46,513 nt of DNA from Vibrio ostreicida (GCF_013074385.2 NZ_JABEYA020000022.1:1-46513); one strand, 5' to 3'; positions 31,931 through 41,637 are shown, numbered from the stretch's first letter. Program-made: numbers and translations. Notes: generated by a model from the sequence alone, not told the origin.

Positions 31931-33448
31931 ATGAAGGTGACAAGAAACCCAGCGGCATTGGTCAGTTTATTGGCTCTTCAAGCCTGTACCAACTTGGGAT
32001 CGAGTCCAGATAAACAGGCGGCTCACGTTTCACTTCATCAACCTTCATCGATCAAGCCTCAAACATTTATACTTCGCGGAAACGTTGTTATTGGTCAAGA
32101 GGCCCGCTCCATTACACCATGTGGGAGTCAGCAACAGTATTGGTTAGATTTACCGGAAGATCGCTTCAAACAAAGCCTCAAACTGGTTCGATCGCCATAT
32201 TCCCCGTTGTATGGGGAATTGGTCGGGCACCTTGACGCTCCTCCTCAGGATGGCTTAGCGTCAGATTACGCGGCCCGCTTTGTCGTCGACAAAATCAATG
32301 TGTTGACTGCCGAAGCATCAAATCAATGTTCTAAACCAATCGAAACCACACGCGCATTTGGTACAGAACCCTTCTGGTCTGTGCGGTTCACGCCCAATTC
32401 TCTTAAGTTCAGTGTACTGGGACAAGACGAACAGCGCTTTGAAATACTGTCTCGTAAGATAGAGATTCAACGCCGCCGTTACACATTGAGCCATGGTGAT
32501 TTAGAACTGAACCATCGCAGTTGCAGTGATGGTATGAGTGACAGCTTATATGGTTGGCGCGCAACGTTAACAGTCAACGGCAAGGTATATAAGGGCTGTG
32601 CAACGCTTTCAAATCAGGATACCACGTTGCACTGGGCGTCAACCTATCACGCAAAGGCGCGACAAAACGTGCCATTTAGTGTCGCTTTAACAATGAGGCC
32701 AGATCATACTGCACGAACAACTTACCGTTACCAAAACGGAGAGGCAGATACCGTAGAGAGAGGGTTCTGGCAGCAACTCAATCAAGATCAAGTTCAAATC
32801 GTCGGGACCCATTTACAAAACCAGCCGCTCAACTCTGAGCGAATTTATACGAGAGAAAACCAAGCACTCACCGCTCATGAAGAAAGAGTGGGCAGCGTGG
32901 TTTACGATATTTCAGAAGGTGGCCTGTCCTTATTCAAACAAGAGCAAGCAGCAACCGAATCACCCAGTATTCGCAACGATAACAAGATCCCGTCAAGTGC
33001 CGAATTCAACCCCAAAGTTGATAGCGCACTGCGCGATTACTTCAAACAAGCAGGTATTGAGCCCACGGGTATTCGATATCGTTGGCTGACTTACGAACTC
33101 AATGATCAAGATGGCAAAGCACTGCTCGTACAACTGGATTGGTGTGGTTCAGGGGGGTGTACGCTCTTGGTCTTTGCAAACCAAGATCAACACTGGCAAT
33201 TTCACAGCAAGATCACCCTAGTTCAAACGCCCTTGAATGTGGGTAAATCATCACATGAAAGCTGGAAAGACTTAATCATGTTTGTCAGTGGAGGGGGCGC
33301 GATACCCAGTCAACACCGTCTTCAATTTAACGGTAAGCACTATCCATCAAACCCAAGTACAGCACCAAGAGCAGACTACGATGATATTAGCCCTGTCCAA
33401 CTATTCTCAGATGGCCTAACACCCCATCAAGGAGGCATCACGCTCTGA
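31931..33448 (+). CDS. Composite outer-membrane-type lipoprotein (COG3650/NlpE-like)
   Basis: 505 residues with a lipobox LQAC (Cys19), so probably lipid-anchored. An N-terminal NlpE-like OB region (about 45-125, TFILRGNVVIGQEARSITPC) is followed by a COG3650-type block (AFGTEPFWSVRF, about 143; GWRATLTVNGKVYKGCATL, about 210). An NlpE-like block follows (SVALTMRPDHTARTTYRYQ, about 247). The last about 140 residues (DSALRDYFKQAGIEPTGIRY, DWCGSGGCTLLVF, FVSGGGA) form a separate domain. These domain calls are by eye. A role in envelope or copper stress is possible by analogy with NlpE only. It is followed after 2 bp by the DTW gene. Confidence 0.75.
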   Translation: MKVTRNPAALVSLLALQACTNLGSSPDKQAAHVSLHQPSSIKPQTFILRGNVVIGQEARSITPCGSQQQYWLDLPEDRFKQSLKLVRSPYSPLYGELVGHLDAPPQDGLASDYAARFVVDKINVLTAEASNQCSKPIETTRAFGTEPFWSVRFTPNSLKFSVLGQDEQRFEILSRKIEIQRRRYTLSHGDLELNHRSCSDGMSDSLYGWRATLTVNGKVYKGCATLSNQDTTLHWASTYHAKARQNVPFSVALTMRPDHTARTTYRYQNGEADTVERGFWQQLNQDQVQIVGTHLQNQPLNSERIYTRENQALTAHEERVGSVVYDISEGGLSLFKQEQAATESPSIRNDNKIPSSAEFNPKVDSALRDYFKQAGIEPTGIRYRWLTYELNDQDGKALLVQLDWCGSGGCTLLVFANQDQHWQFHSKITLVQTPLNVGKSSHESWKDLIMFVSGGGAIPSQHRLQFNGKHYPSNPSTAPRADYDDISPVQLFSDGLTPHQGGITL

Positions 33449-33450
33449 AG

Positions 33451-34053
33451 ATGTCAATACTGAACAATTGCCCAACCTGTCATTTAAAGCATAACTGCGT
33501 ATGCGAGTACTTACCTGACGTAAGCATCTCGGCGCACCTTGCGCTACTAATGCATAACAATGAGATTCACAGGAAAACAAACACAGGACAATGGTTGCTG
33601 AAGTCCATCAAACAAACCAGTCAGCATATTTGGGAACGTAAAGCCCCCTGTGTTGAACTAGAACGTTTGATCAACGACGAAAAGTATCAAGCGTGCCTAC
33701 TGTTTCCCAGCGAGGACAGTCAGCCTATCGAGCCATTTATTCAAAAGGGTAAAACGGCGAACAAAATTCCCCTTTTTGTGATTTTGGATGGTACTTGGCA
33801 GGAAGCCAAAAAGATGCGCAATAAAAGCCCTTGGTTGAAGAGCCTACCTCTAATTCACCTAAATCCAACCCAGCTTTCAGATTATAAATTACGGCGTAAT
33901 CAGTATGTTAACCACCTCTGCACACTGGAAGTTGGGGCTGATATCATCCGGAGTTTAGGCCAGCCAACACAGGCCGACAACCTAACACACTTCCTGACCC
34001 GGTACATGGCGGCATTTCAGGCAGATAGAAGTGGTCACCCGTTGAATTATTAA
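33451..34053 (+). CDS. DTW-domain tRNA-uridine aminocarboxypropyltransferase
   Basis: 200 residues. An N-terminal zinc-ribbon-like CPTCHLKHNCVCEYLP is followed by LALLMHNNEIHRKTNTGQWL and the name-giving ILDGTWQEAKKM (about 111-122; here DGTW rather than DSTW). LKSLPLIHL, YKLRRNQYVNHLCTLE and the C-terminal helices fit. The family makes acp3U from SAM in tRNA (TapT in E. coli). It starts 2 bp after the lipoprotein stop and probably shares its transcript. Confidence 0.85.
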   Translation: MSILNNCPTCHLKHNCVCEYLPDVSISAHLALLMHNNEIHRKTNTGQWLLKSIKQTSQHIWERKAPCVELERLINDEKYQACLLFPSEDSQPIEPFIQKGKTANKIPLFVILDGTWQEAKKMRNKSPWLKSLPLIHLNPTQLSDYKLRRNQYVNHLCTLEVGADIIRSLGQPTQADNLTHFLTRYMAAFQADRSGHPLNY

Positions 34054-34079
34054 ACCTTGAGGGCAACCACGTTCTCTTT

Positions 34080-34802
34080 CTAGCACCGGACCAATGCCAG
34101 TAGCTCTTCCACATCTTGGATCTCTATATCTGGAAGAGTTTTGGCCTGCCGATGATGAGTTAAAATCACACCCTGATCGTTGAACCAACACGCTTGAAAA
34201 CCACTCATCTTCGCCCCAGACACATCACTAAGCAAGTGGTCACCTACATGAAGAATATTGCTTGGACTGAGTTCAAGAAACTCGGCGGCTTTACTGAACA
34301 TGTGATGGTGAGGTTTAGCATCACCATCTGACCCCGCACGAAGCACCGAAGAAAAGTATTTATCTAGACCAATACGTTCAACGTCAACATTGCCATTGGT
34401 AATCGCCACCAATGGTAAACGTTTTGAAAGCATTCCTAATATCCGATGCGTCTTAGGAGGAACGACAAAGTCACTGCGTAAACGCAGCGCTTCTTGCAAT
34501 GTATTATTCGCCGCTTGTTCCGCTTCAGTGTCTTGATAGCCCAATCTAATCAAACCTTGTTCCACTTGCCTAAAACGCAAATGAGTCAAGTCGTGGGCGA
34601 GTTGTCGCTCCGTTTGGATCAGTTCTTTCTTCAATTGCTGCCACCAGCTCAATGGTTTGCTGGCGGAAACAGGGTGCTGCGTATGTAACCATGCTGTCAC
34701 TTCCCTTTCGACCCGCTGGATCACCGGACGGTTGTCGTACAAGGTATCGTCCAAATCGAAGCTCATTGCTCTGATAGGAGACAGGCTGCGATAAACGTTC
34801 AT
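34080..34802 (-). CDS. yigB: HAD-family phosphatase YigB (riboflavin pathway)
   Basis: 240 residues. HAD motif I is SFDLDDTLYDN (about 14-24), motif II AITNGNVD, the motif III Lys in DGDAKPHHHMF and motif IV LHVGDHLLSDVSGA. E. coli YigB dephosphorylates 5-amino-6-(5-phosphoribitylamino)uracil in riboflavin synthesis. It overlaps xerC by 4 nt and is the last gene of the dapF-DUF484-xerC-yigB string, as in E. coli. Confidence 0.94.
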   Translation of the reverse strand: MNVYRSLSPIRAMSFDLDDTLYDNRPVIQRVEREVTAWLHTQHPVSASKPLSWWQQLKKELIQTERQLAHDLTHLRFRQVEQGLIRLGYQDTEAEQAANNTLQEALRLRSDFVVPPKTHRILGMLSKRLPLVAITNGNVDVERIGLDKYFSSVLRAGSDGDAKPHHHMFSKAAEFLELSPSNILHVGDHLLSDVSGAKMSGFQACWFNDQGVILTHHRQAKTLPDIEIQDVEELLALVRC

Positions 34803-35731
34803 GATTTACGATCCTTCTTTTTAGCCCTAGGGTGGGCTTGGTCGTAAACTTCGGCTAAATGTTGAAAGTCCAAATGCGTATATATCTGGGTCGTTGAGAT
34901 ATTTTCATGGCCCAGCAGTTCTTGAACGGCTCTAAGATTGTTGCTCGATTCAAGCATGTGCGTAGCAAAAGAGTGTCGCAGCTTATGAGGACTGATATGA
35001 CTGGCGACTGACTGTTTCTTTCCCCATTCAGCCATACGCTTTTGCACATTTCGATTCGAGATTCGCCCTCCGAGTTTGGAGACAAATAAAGCATTTTCAC
35101 CCGCACTCGCCAACGTACCCCTGACTTTCAGCCACTTAGCAACCCATTCATCGGCCATTCCAGAAAAAAGTACTTTTCGTTCCTTATCCCCTTTACCAAT
35201 AACGCGAATTTCCCCTGAGGATAAATTGACATCTTTTACGTTCACACTGACCATCTCGGTTAGACGCAGCCCTGAACCATACATGAGTTCCATCATCGCG
35301 CGATCGCGTATGGCCAACGGGTCATCTTCATTGACCTCTAACAATTGACCGACCTCATCAACATCAAGATTCTTAGGAAGAGGACGCTTCTTTCTGGGTG
35401 CGGACACACCTTTGGCTGGATTGGCACTGAGTTGATCACGCAAAATGAGAAAATCGAAAAAGCTGCGTAACGATGATAAGCGGGTCGCAATACTACTGGC
35501 TTTCATCCCATCTCGCATGCCTTTACTGGCGAGTTGACGTACCCAGCCCGCATCAACCTGAGACCAATCTTTCACGCCCATCTCAAGCAAATGCAGAGCC
35601 ATGGTTTCGAGCTGGTGTTTGTAATTGCGTTGAGTATATAAACTCAGCTCTTTCTCGCTTCTCAGGTACTCATAAAAGCAAGCGAGCGGGACGCTTAAGC
35701 GGTCAGGCAGTCGTATTACTGATTCGTTCAT
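34799..35731 (-). CDS. xerC: Tyrosine recombinase XerC
   Basis: 310 residues from the ATG at 35731 (MNESVIRLPDRLSV), inside the DUF484 gene; a longer in-frame start exists at 35839 but lacks family support. The N-terminal SAM-like DNA-binding half (about 12-110) precedes the catalytic half with Arg in YGSGLRLTEM (about 155), Lys near GKGDKERKV, HKLRHSFATHM (about 250), LGHENISTTQIYTH and the nucleophile Tyr at about 284. It resolves chromosome dimers at dif with XerD. Confidence 0.96.
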   Translation of the reverse strand: MNESVIRLPDRLSVPLACFYEYLRSEKELSLYTQRNYKHQLETMALHLLEMGVKDWSQVDAGWVRQLASKGMRDGMKASSIATRLSSLRSFFDFLILRDQLSANPAKGVSAPRKKRPLPKNLDVDEVGQLLEVNEDDPLAIRDRAMMELMYGSGLRLTEMVSVNVKDVNLSSGEIRVIGKGDKERKVLFSGMADEWVAKWLKVRGTLASAGENALFVSKLGGRISNRNVQKRMAEWGKKQSVASHISPHKLRHSFATHMLESSNNLRAVQELLGHENISTTQIYTHLDFQHLAEVYDQAHPRAKKKDRKS

Positions 35732-36407
35732 GTTCTTGACATTGCCATGGAAGAATTTCAACAAGCTGAGCAAACACCAACACGAGATGACGCAAAAATA
35801 GCGTATCCATGTCCGGCTGAAAATGCCCACCATCTGCACTGGAAAACGCTAACATGCCTAGCAGCGCTTTCTTTTTAATTGGCAGAACAACATATGACCC
35901 CATTTCAGGTGCTCGGTTTTTTGCGCCGAACAGCCTCTGCCTATCAGATTTTCGCATTCGTCCAAGATAAGCTTGTTTACCATTGAGATGAGTGGTAGCA
36001 AAACGTTGATAATCGGCACGATTCAGTGAGTAATAGCTTGAATCACATTCAAATAAACGTACGTACGCCAACAGCCCAAGAGACTTGGCAGTTTCTTCTA
36101 CCGCTTGTATCGCTGAAAGTAATGAGTCGCAGTTAAGGAGGCGTTCCTGTAACCCCATAAATTCTTGGAAGGTTTTGTCATTCCTTTGAGCCATCGACAT
36201 CAAAGTAGTGATTTCTTCTTCCAGTTCCTCAATACGTTGGCGCTGTCGAGTCAACTGCACCTGAACAAGGGAGACCGCCCCCTGCTCCTGATGAGACAAG
36301 GAAAGGCTATCGATCAAGTGACGTCGAGTATCGAAAAAACTCGGGTTGTCACGTAAATACTCGGCAACCACCTCAGCGGTCAGCGCGTCAGGTTCAATTT
36401 GAGACAC
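35703..36407 (-). CDS. DUF484 family protein (YigA-like)
   Basis: 234 residues. The N-terminal VAEYLRDNPSFFDTRRHLIDSL and VSLVQVQLTRQRQRIEELEEE (a coiled-coil, about 45-70) lead to a GAF-like C-terminal domain containing GSYVVLPIKKKALLGMLAFSSAD. The function is not established. Position between dapF and xerC is conserved in gammaproteobacteria. Its 3' end overlaps the xerC start by 29 bp. Confidence 0.9.
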   Translation of the reverse strand: MSQIEPDALTAEVVAEYLRDNPSFFDTRRHLIDSLSLSHQEQGAVSLVQVQLTRQRQRIEELEEEITTLMSMAQRNDKTFQEFMGLQERLLNCDSLLSAIQAVEETAKSLGLLAYVRLFECDSSYYSLNRADYQRFATTHLNGKQAYLGRMRKSDRQRLFGAKNRAPEMGSYVVLPIKKKALLGMLAFSSADGGHFQPDMDTLFLRHLVLVFAQLVEILPWQCQEHERISNTTA

Positions 36408-36432
36408 GTTTGTTCCTTTAGTTATCTATCCT

Positions 36433-37263
36433 TTAACAGCTTAGCTGACCGTCAAAAACATGGGTGGCTGGGCCAGTCATATAGAGAGGTTGCTCTGGAC
36501 CTTTCCATGATATTTTCAGCGCTCCCCCTGGAAGATTCACTTCAACGTTTTCATCGAGTAGACCTTGAACGATTCCAATCGCGACGGCTGCACAAGCACC
36601 ACTGCCACAGGCCTGAGTCTCACCTGCACCACGCTCATAAACCCTTAAATTGATTTCAGAACGGCTGACAACTTGCATAAACCCGGCGTTCACTCTTTCA
36701 GGAAAACGTTCATGTGATTCCAACATAGGCCCCAGACTCTCTACGTCAGCAGTCGTGGTGTCATCAACCACTGTCACCACATGAGGGTTTCCCATGCTGA
36801 CGGCACCACAAAACAAGGTCTGTTCTTCCGTGCGCAGAATATACGTCTTCTCTGTCTGTTTGGCCTTGAATGGGATTTTGTTCGGTTCGAACTCAGGCAC
36901 ACCCATATTGACGGTCACTTGATCATCGTCCTCAAGGTTTAATACCATCTTGCCGTTTTTTGTACTGACATTAATTGTATATTTATTCGTCAACCCTTTC
37001 AGGCGAACAAACCGAGCAAAGCAACGTGCCCCGTTGCCACATTGTTCGACCTCACTACCATCGGCATTAAAAATGCGGTAGTGGAAATCTGTTTCTGGAT
37101 CATACGGAGCTTCTACGATTAAGAGCTGATCAAAGCCAACCCCCGTGTGACGATCGGCCAGCCGGCGGATCAAGACAGGAGAGAAAAAAATGTTTTGGGT
37201 AATGCAGTCAACAACCATGAAGTCGTTACCCAAACCATGCATCTTAGAAAAATGGAAATGCAT
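36433..37263 (-). CDS. dapF: Diaminopimelate epimerase
   Basis: 276 residues from the ATG at 37263 (MHFHFSKMHGLGNDF); the longer in-frame start at 37374 would run into lysA. The two catalytic cysteines are in QCGNGARCFARF (about 75) and QACGSGACAAVA (about 220). It converts LL- to meso-diaminopimelate for lysine and peptidoglycan. It follows lysA by 10 bp and precedes DUF484 by 25 bp. Confidence 0.97.
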   Translation of the reverse strand: MHFHFSKMHGLGNDFMVVDCITQNIFFSPVLIRRLADRHTGVGFDQLLIVEAPYDPETDFHYRIFNADGSEVEQCGNGARCFARFVRLKGLTNKYTINVSTKNGKMVLNLEDDDQVTVNMGVPEFEPNKIPFKAKQTEKTYILRTEEQTLFCGAVSMGNPHVVTVVDDTTTADVESLGPMLESHERFPERVNAGFMQVVSRSEINLRVYERGAGETQACGSGACAAVAIGIVQGLLDENVEVNLPGGALKISWKGPEQPLYMTGPATHVFDGQLSC

Positions 37264-37273
37264 AAGACACCAA

Positions 37274-38527
37274 TTACTCCGGAAGAATACTCTCAAGCGC
37301 CCAAAGGCTCGATAAGGTTTCACGCTGGCGAACCAGATGCACTTTGTCACCATCCACCATGACTTCGGCTGCACGAGATCGAGTGTTGTAATTGGAAGAC
37401 ATCACAAAACCATAGGCCCCAGCCGATCGTACTGCCAGTAAATCATTTTCTCGCAAATCTAGGCAGCGATCCTTACCAAGAAAGTCTCCAGTTTCACATA
37501 TCGGCCCCACCAAATCGTAAGTGACTGGTTCGCCATTACGTGGAATCACAGGAACAATATCTTGCCATGCCTGATAAAGGGCCGGACGCATTAAATCATT
37601 CATGGCGGCATCGATGATGGCAAAGTTTTTATATTCGGTATGTTTGAGAAACTCAACTTTCGTTAGTAAAATACCCGCATTAGCAGCAATGGCTCTTCCC
37701 GGTTCAAAAATAAGCTCTAGATCTCTGTGCTTATCTAGTCGGCCCAAAAGCGCTTTCGCATATTCAGAAGGCTCAGGCGGCAGTTCATCGCGATACACCA
37801 CACCAAGGCCACCACCAACATCAAGGTGCTCAATATTAATACCTTGTGATTTGAGCTCGTCAATCAGCGCCAATAAGCGATCTGTCGCATCAATAAATGG
37901 TTCAAGATCGGTCAGTTGAGAACCGATATGGCAGTCTATGCCTTTGATTTCAAGATGCGGCAAACTTTTAGCAAATTGATAAACCTCTGGCGCCCGGTCA
38001 AAGGCGATACCGAACTTGTTGTCGCGCAGCCCTGTTGAAATATAAGGGTGTGTATTGGCATCAACATCTGGGTTAATACGCAAAGAGATTGGTGCTTTAA
38101 CACCCACTTCAAGTGCCACCTGATTGAGCCTTTCCAGTTCAGGTTCAGATTCCACGTTAAAACACTTAATCCCCAATTCAAGAGCACGTTTCATTTCTGA
38201 TGACGTTTTGCCCACACCCGAAAACACGACTTTGGCCGGTTCTCCTCCTGCCGCAATGACACGTTCCAGTTCTCCGCCTGAGACAATGTCAAACCCAGAG
38301 CCCAAGCGAGCCAACGCATTCAAAACACCTAGGTTGGAGTTTGCCTTAACGGCGTAGCAAACAAGGTGTGGTTGATCACCCACGGATTTGTCAAACGCGT
38401 TCCAGTGGCGTTCAAACGTCGCACGCGAGTAGACATACAATGGCGTTCCAAATTGGTCTGCCAACTCTGTCAGCCGAACTTCTTCAGCCCAAAGCTGGCC
38501 ATCAGCCTGATAGTTAAAGTAATCCAA
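37274..38527 (-). CDS. lysA: Diaminopimelate decarboxylase
   Basis: 417 residues. This PLP enzyme of the alanine-racemase fold has the PLP Lys in VCYAVKANSN (about 60), FDIVSGGELERVIAAG, the His-containing DCHIGSQLTDLEPF (about 200), DVGGGLGV and EPGRAIAANAG. The C-terminal ICETGDFLGKD holds the second-subunit Cys. It converts meso-DAP to lysine. The lptM-lysA-dapF order makes a co-transcribed string on this strand. Confidence 0.97.
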   Translation of the reverse strand: MDYFNYQADGQLWAEEVRLTELADQFGTPLYVYSRATFERHWNAFDKSVGDQPHLVCYAVKANSNLGVLNALARLGSGFDIVSGGELERVIAAGGEPAKVVFSGVGKTSSEMKRALELGIKCFNVESEPELERLNQVALEVGVKAPISLRINPDVDANTHPYISTGLRDNKFGIAFDRAPEVYQFAKSLPHLEIKGIDCHIGSQLTDLEPFIDATDRLLALIDELKSQGINIEHLDVGGGLGVVYRDELPPEPSEYAKALLGRLDKHRDLELIFEPGRAIAANAGILLTKVEFLKHTEYKNFAIIDAAMNDLMRPALYQAWQDIVPVIPRNGEPVTYDLVGPICETGDFLGKDRCLDLRENDLLAVRSAGAYGFVMSSNYNTRSRAAEVMVDGDKVHLVRQRETLSSLWALESILPE

Positions 38528-38546
38528 AGTGCTTCCCCTTAATTAT

Positions 38547-38672
38547 TTATTGTTGTTGTGAAGGTTGCTCATTTTTAGACGCATCTTCAGGCATATAAAG
38601 AGGCCCTGTCTGACCACAGCCAGCCAAACCAAGAACGGATAGAATAAACAGAGTGAATAGTGATCTTTTCAT
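38547..38672 (-). CDS. lptM: LPS-assembly lipoprotein LptM (YifL)
   Basis: 41 residues from the ATG at 38672; a longer in-frame reading to 38792 would cross the cyaY start. Lipobox LAGC (Cys19) and the family hallmark CGQTGPLYMPED right after it are diagnostic. LptM assists LptD maturation at the outer membrane. It is 19 bp upstream of lysA and divergent from cyaY, the usual context. Confidence 0.93.
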   Translation of the reverse strand: MKRSLFTLFILSVLGLAGCGQTGPLYMPEDASKNEQPSQQQ

Positions 38673-38747
38673 GCGTTGTGTCGTGATTAATCTTTCAATG
38701 CCCCCTATAATCGCACCACACTCAGGAAAAGCAATAGGATAGACGAG

Positions 38748-39062
38748 ATGAACGAGACTGAATTTCATCAGCAGGTAGATGTTCAAATGCAAATGGTTGA
38801 AGAAATGATTGATGATTCAGGTGCGGACATTGATTACGAAACTTCAGGTAACGTTATGACTCTTGAGTTCGAAGACCGAAGCCAAATCATCATCAATAAA
38901 CAAGAGCCCATGAAAGAAATCTGGCTGGCATCAAAATCGGGAGGCTTCCATTTTTCGCTTATCAATGAAAAATGGACGTGCTCGAAAACAGGGCTTGAGC
39001 TTATTAGCATGATCAAACAAGAATGCGAAAAGCACTCAGATGAAGAGATTGATTGGAGCTAG
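38748..39062 (+). CDS. cyaY: Bacterial frataxin (iron donor)
   Basis: 104 residues. The acidic first helix (FHQQVDVQMQMVEEMIDDSG) and the sheet motifs NVMTLEFEDRSQIIINKQEP, EIWLASKSGGFHF, then WTCSKTGLELISMI are typical CyaY. It binds iron and modulates IscS in Fe-S cluster assembly. It is convergent with cyaA and divergent from lptM. Confidence 0.95.
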   Translation: MNETEFHQQVDVQMQMVEEMIDDSGADIDYETSGNVMTLEFEDRSQIIINKQEPMKEIWLASKSGGFHFSLINEKWTCSKTGLELISMIKQECEKHSDEEIDWS

Positions 39063-39067
39063 AACCT

Positions 39068-39096
39068 AAAAAAGAGCATAACAGATGCTCTTTTTT
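39068..39096. terminator. Bidirectional terminator between cyaY and cyaA
   Basis: The stem AAAAAAGAGCAT/ATGCTCTTTTTT with a 5-nt loop lies between the two convergent stop codons and carries T-runs in both directions. Confidence 0.9.
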
Positions 39097-39108
39097 TATA
39101 CCTATTGA

Positions 39109-41637
39109 TTAGACATTTTCAGCGCGAGGTGGTTTGGAATAAGGCGCGCCATCATTGCGGTAAGGCACAATATATGGCTGGCCATCGTCAGGCTGCACTA
39201 CCTGATAATATTGCGGTAAGTTAAAATTCGTAAACTGAGTCGTGACCTGATTTTCATCTTTTACCGAGGTATAAAAGCTATTAACGTTGGCAATCATCTC
39301 ATCTTTGGTGCCACTGAACTGCTGATAAACTTCAACACGGTTGGATTCATCGAGCACATAAATGTTAAAACCCTGTTCCGTATCTTCAAAGAAAAACTGG
39401 ATCAACCCTTCACTCGCAAAGCTCTCAACAATCGAAGGCAACTGGTAATCCTGCTCCTTGTCGAGCATCAAGAGCGGCGAGCCCTTGACCTTACTTGTCG
39501 AAATACTGCGATAGAAGTCTACCGAGTTTTCAAGCATCTGTACTGACACGCCTCGGCGTTCAAAAAACAAGCCATACGTTTGCTGGCCGATACGTAACGC
39601 TTTAAAACGACGGCGCTTCTCTTCTTCGATAGGTTTCAAACGCAGATCTATACACTCCGCAAGTAGTTGATAGACCATGTTTCGCATTACGCCGCGTAAG
39701 TTCTTGCTATAGCAAAACACATCAACCGATTCCGGAGGCAAAGCATCTTGATGCATCTTACCCAACACCGTTTTCAGCGCATCCAGCATCGCGGTATCGC
39801 CTTTAAAATGGAGTGTACGAACTTCATGCCACGAATTTCGATAGACAAGATCAACACTGCCCACGAGACACCCTTGCTTGGAACCAAAACTGAAAATGTC
39901 CGTTGTTTTAAGATCGACTTTCAAAGCCCGACCATGGAGGTTTTCCGTTGGATCATTTTCAAAGTTGATAAACATCGCCAACTGGCTAATCTCGCATGGG
40001 CTTGCAAGCGCCTGCATGGTAGGTCGGCGTTTACGCAATGAAAAGGTGTTACGGAGATCGCTGACCATCTGATAAAATTTATCGATGTCCAAGTGTGCAT
40101 CACGCACAACAGAGTGCAATCGGGTTGACTCGGTGATCAAACCATTAAAAAACGACCAAGCAACCAGTTTACTCAAGTATTCATTATGCTCCAGAAACCT
40201 CTGACCAATAAGGCATTCAGGTTTCAATGGCTGATTATATAAGTACCAACCTGGCTTATTCTTTCTGCCTGATCTGACTTCAATGAAACTCAAGTCAGCC
40301 TCATGTAAATCAGGCGAAATTTGGGGATTGAGTAGGGTCACTTTACCCGGTAAAGTTTCAAAAACCGCGTAAAGTTTGCGGGCCAAAATGCTAATGTCCT
40401 GAGGACTAATGGCTGATGTAATATCGTGTCGACGAGCAAACTGAATTAGATTTCGGTAACTGAGCATCAAGGCATCAAGTAGAGCGTTATGGACGACTTT
40501 GACCTGCTCAACTTTCCAATTGCGGCGATCATCCAATTCAATTAACACAGACGCATCCCACCCCCACTGCTTTACCATCTCGTTGAGCGCTTCACGCCGC
40601 CATTCAACAGAGCCGATATCCGGGTGCCGGGACAATTTCTCATGAGTTTTGAGATAGAAGCATCGACGCACCAGATCTAAACGAGTTTTATCGCCGATAC
40701 GTTCCAGATAAAGCGTCACCTTCTCCAGCATAAGATAATAAGCATCCATACTGTACAAATCGGGCTGATGGGTAAAAAAACGACGTTTGGTATCAAGACT
40801 CAGAAGCTGAGTGTGAGGGTATTCCCAAGAGTAGGCTTCAAGCAGGATCGCTTTCAAAACGGACTTATAGGGCGAATCTATACTTTTGTACAATTGCCAC
40901 AAATTGGAACCAAAGTACTCTTCTGCGGGGATGCGACTTAATTGCCCGAAATCAATCCACTCAGCACAATCAATACACCCTTTATTGCAAAGATCAGCAA
41001 CGTATTCATCATAACACTCTTCCATTTCAGGCGGGACAATCTGCCACAGTAGTCGCCGGCCCCCTAGTCGCACAGCCGACCGATAAAATTCGTCCAGCAG
41101 CAATAAATGCTGGGAAGACCCACAATTATCTCCCGTCATTTCCTCAGACTGGTTAGTGCGGAAACGCCCCTCATCCATCAAAAAAAAGTTCGCTTCTACA
41201 CCTTGAGTCTGAGCCCATTCCGTAATCAGCAAGCATTTGTTAGATAATGTTTCACGCTCTTCACAGCTCATTGCCGAAGAAACACACACCCAAATGTCCA
41301 AATCACTCGATGTGCTTTGTCCAATCGACGAAGTGCTTCCCATCGTGTAAAGCGCGAGAATCGCAGGTTCTGAAGTTGTCCTCAGTGCTTGGCCAATCAT
41401 TAGTTCAGTATCTTCAACAAATTGCTGTTGCACTGAATTGAACTGAAAGTCATCTACACCAAAAGGCACTTGAGTATCGAAGTAACCAGGAATAACAGGG
41501 TGATTGAAGTGGAATAGAATAGGAATGAGATGGAAAACACGCTGGCTTTGCATATCCATAAGTGCCAGAGCACGTTCAAGACGCTGCTGGTTTAGATTAT
41601 CAAGCCTCTGGATCAGTGTTTGTGTATAAGCCTGCAA
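39109..41637 (-). CDS. cyaA: Class I adenylate cyclase
   Basis: 842 residues (E. coli 848). The N-terminal catalytic half has the nucleotidyltransferase-type motif TMGSTSSIGQSTSSDLDIWV (about 98-117) and EANFFLMDEGRF. The long C-terminal half is regulatory (glucose-sensitive via EIIA-Glc in E. coli). The start codon is TTG (41635-41637), as the E. coli gene also uses UUG, with an AAGGA site 7 nt upstream; a poor start codon limits cAMP synthesis. It is divergent from hemC. Confidence 0.97.
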   Translation of the reverse strand: MQAYTQTLIQRLDNLNQQRLERALALMDMQSQRVFHLIPILFHFNHPVIPGYFDTQVPFGVDDFQFNSVQQQFVEDTELMIGQALRTTSEPAILALYTMGSTSSIGQSTSSDLDIWVCVSSAMSCEERETLSNKCLLITEWAQTQGVEANFFLMDEGRFRTNQSEEMTGDNCGSSQHLLLLDEFYRSAVRLGGRRLLWQIVPPEMEECYDEYVADLCNKGCIDCAEWIDFGQLSRIPAEEYFGSNLWQLYKSIDSPYKSVLKAILLEAYSWEYPHTQLLSLDTKRRFFTHQPDLYSMDAYYLMLEKVTLYLERIGDKTRLDLVRRCFYLKTHEKLSRHPDIGSVEWRREALNEMVKQWGWDASVLIELDDRRNWKVEQVKVVHNALLDALMLSYRNLIQFARRHDITSAISPQDISILARKLYAVFETLPGKVTLLNPQISPDLHEADLSFIEVRSGRKNKPGWYLYNQPLKPECLIGQRFLEHNEYLSKLVAWSFFNGLITESTRLHSVVRDAHLDIDKFYQMVSDLRNTFSLRKRRPTMQALASPCEISQLAMFINFENDPTENLHGRALKVDLKTTDIFSFGSKQGCLVGSVDLVYRNSWHEVRTLHFKGDTAMLDALKTVLGKMHQDALPPESVDVFCYSKNLRGVMRNMVYQLLAECIDLRLKPIEEEKRRRFKALRIGQQTYGLFFERRGVSVQMLENSVDFYRSISTSKVKGSPLLMLDKEQDYQLPSIVESFASEGLIQFFFEDTEQGFNIYVLDESNRVEVYQQFSGTKDEMIANVNSFYTSVKDENQVTTQFTNFNLPQYYQVVQPDDGQPYIVPYRNDGAPYSKPPRAENV

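Noticed and set aside
35732..35839. N-terminal extension of XerC
   Set aside because: The extra 36 residues have no counterpart in XerC and merely read the DUF484 gene in another frame; the internal ATG at 35731 gives the family length.
37264..37374. N-terminal extension of DapF
   Set aside because: It overlaps the end of lysA, and MHFHFSKMHGLGNDF at 37263 is the conserved start.
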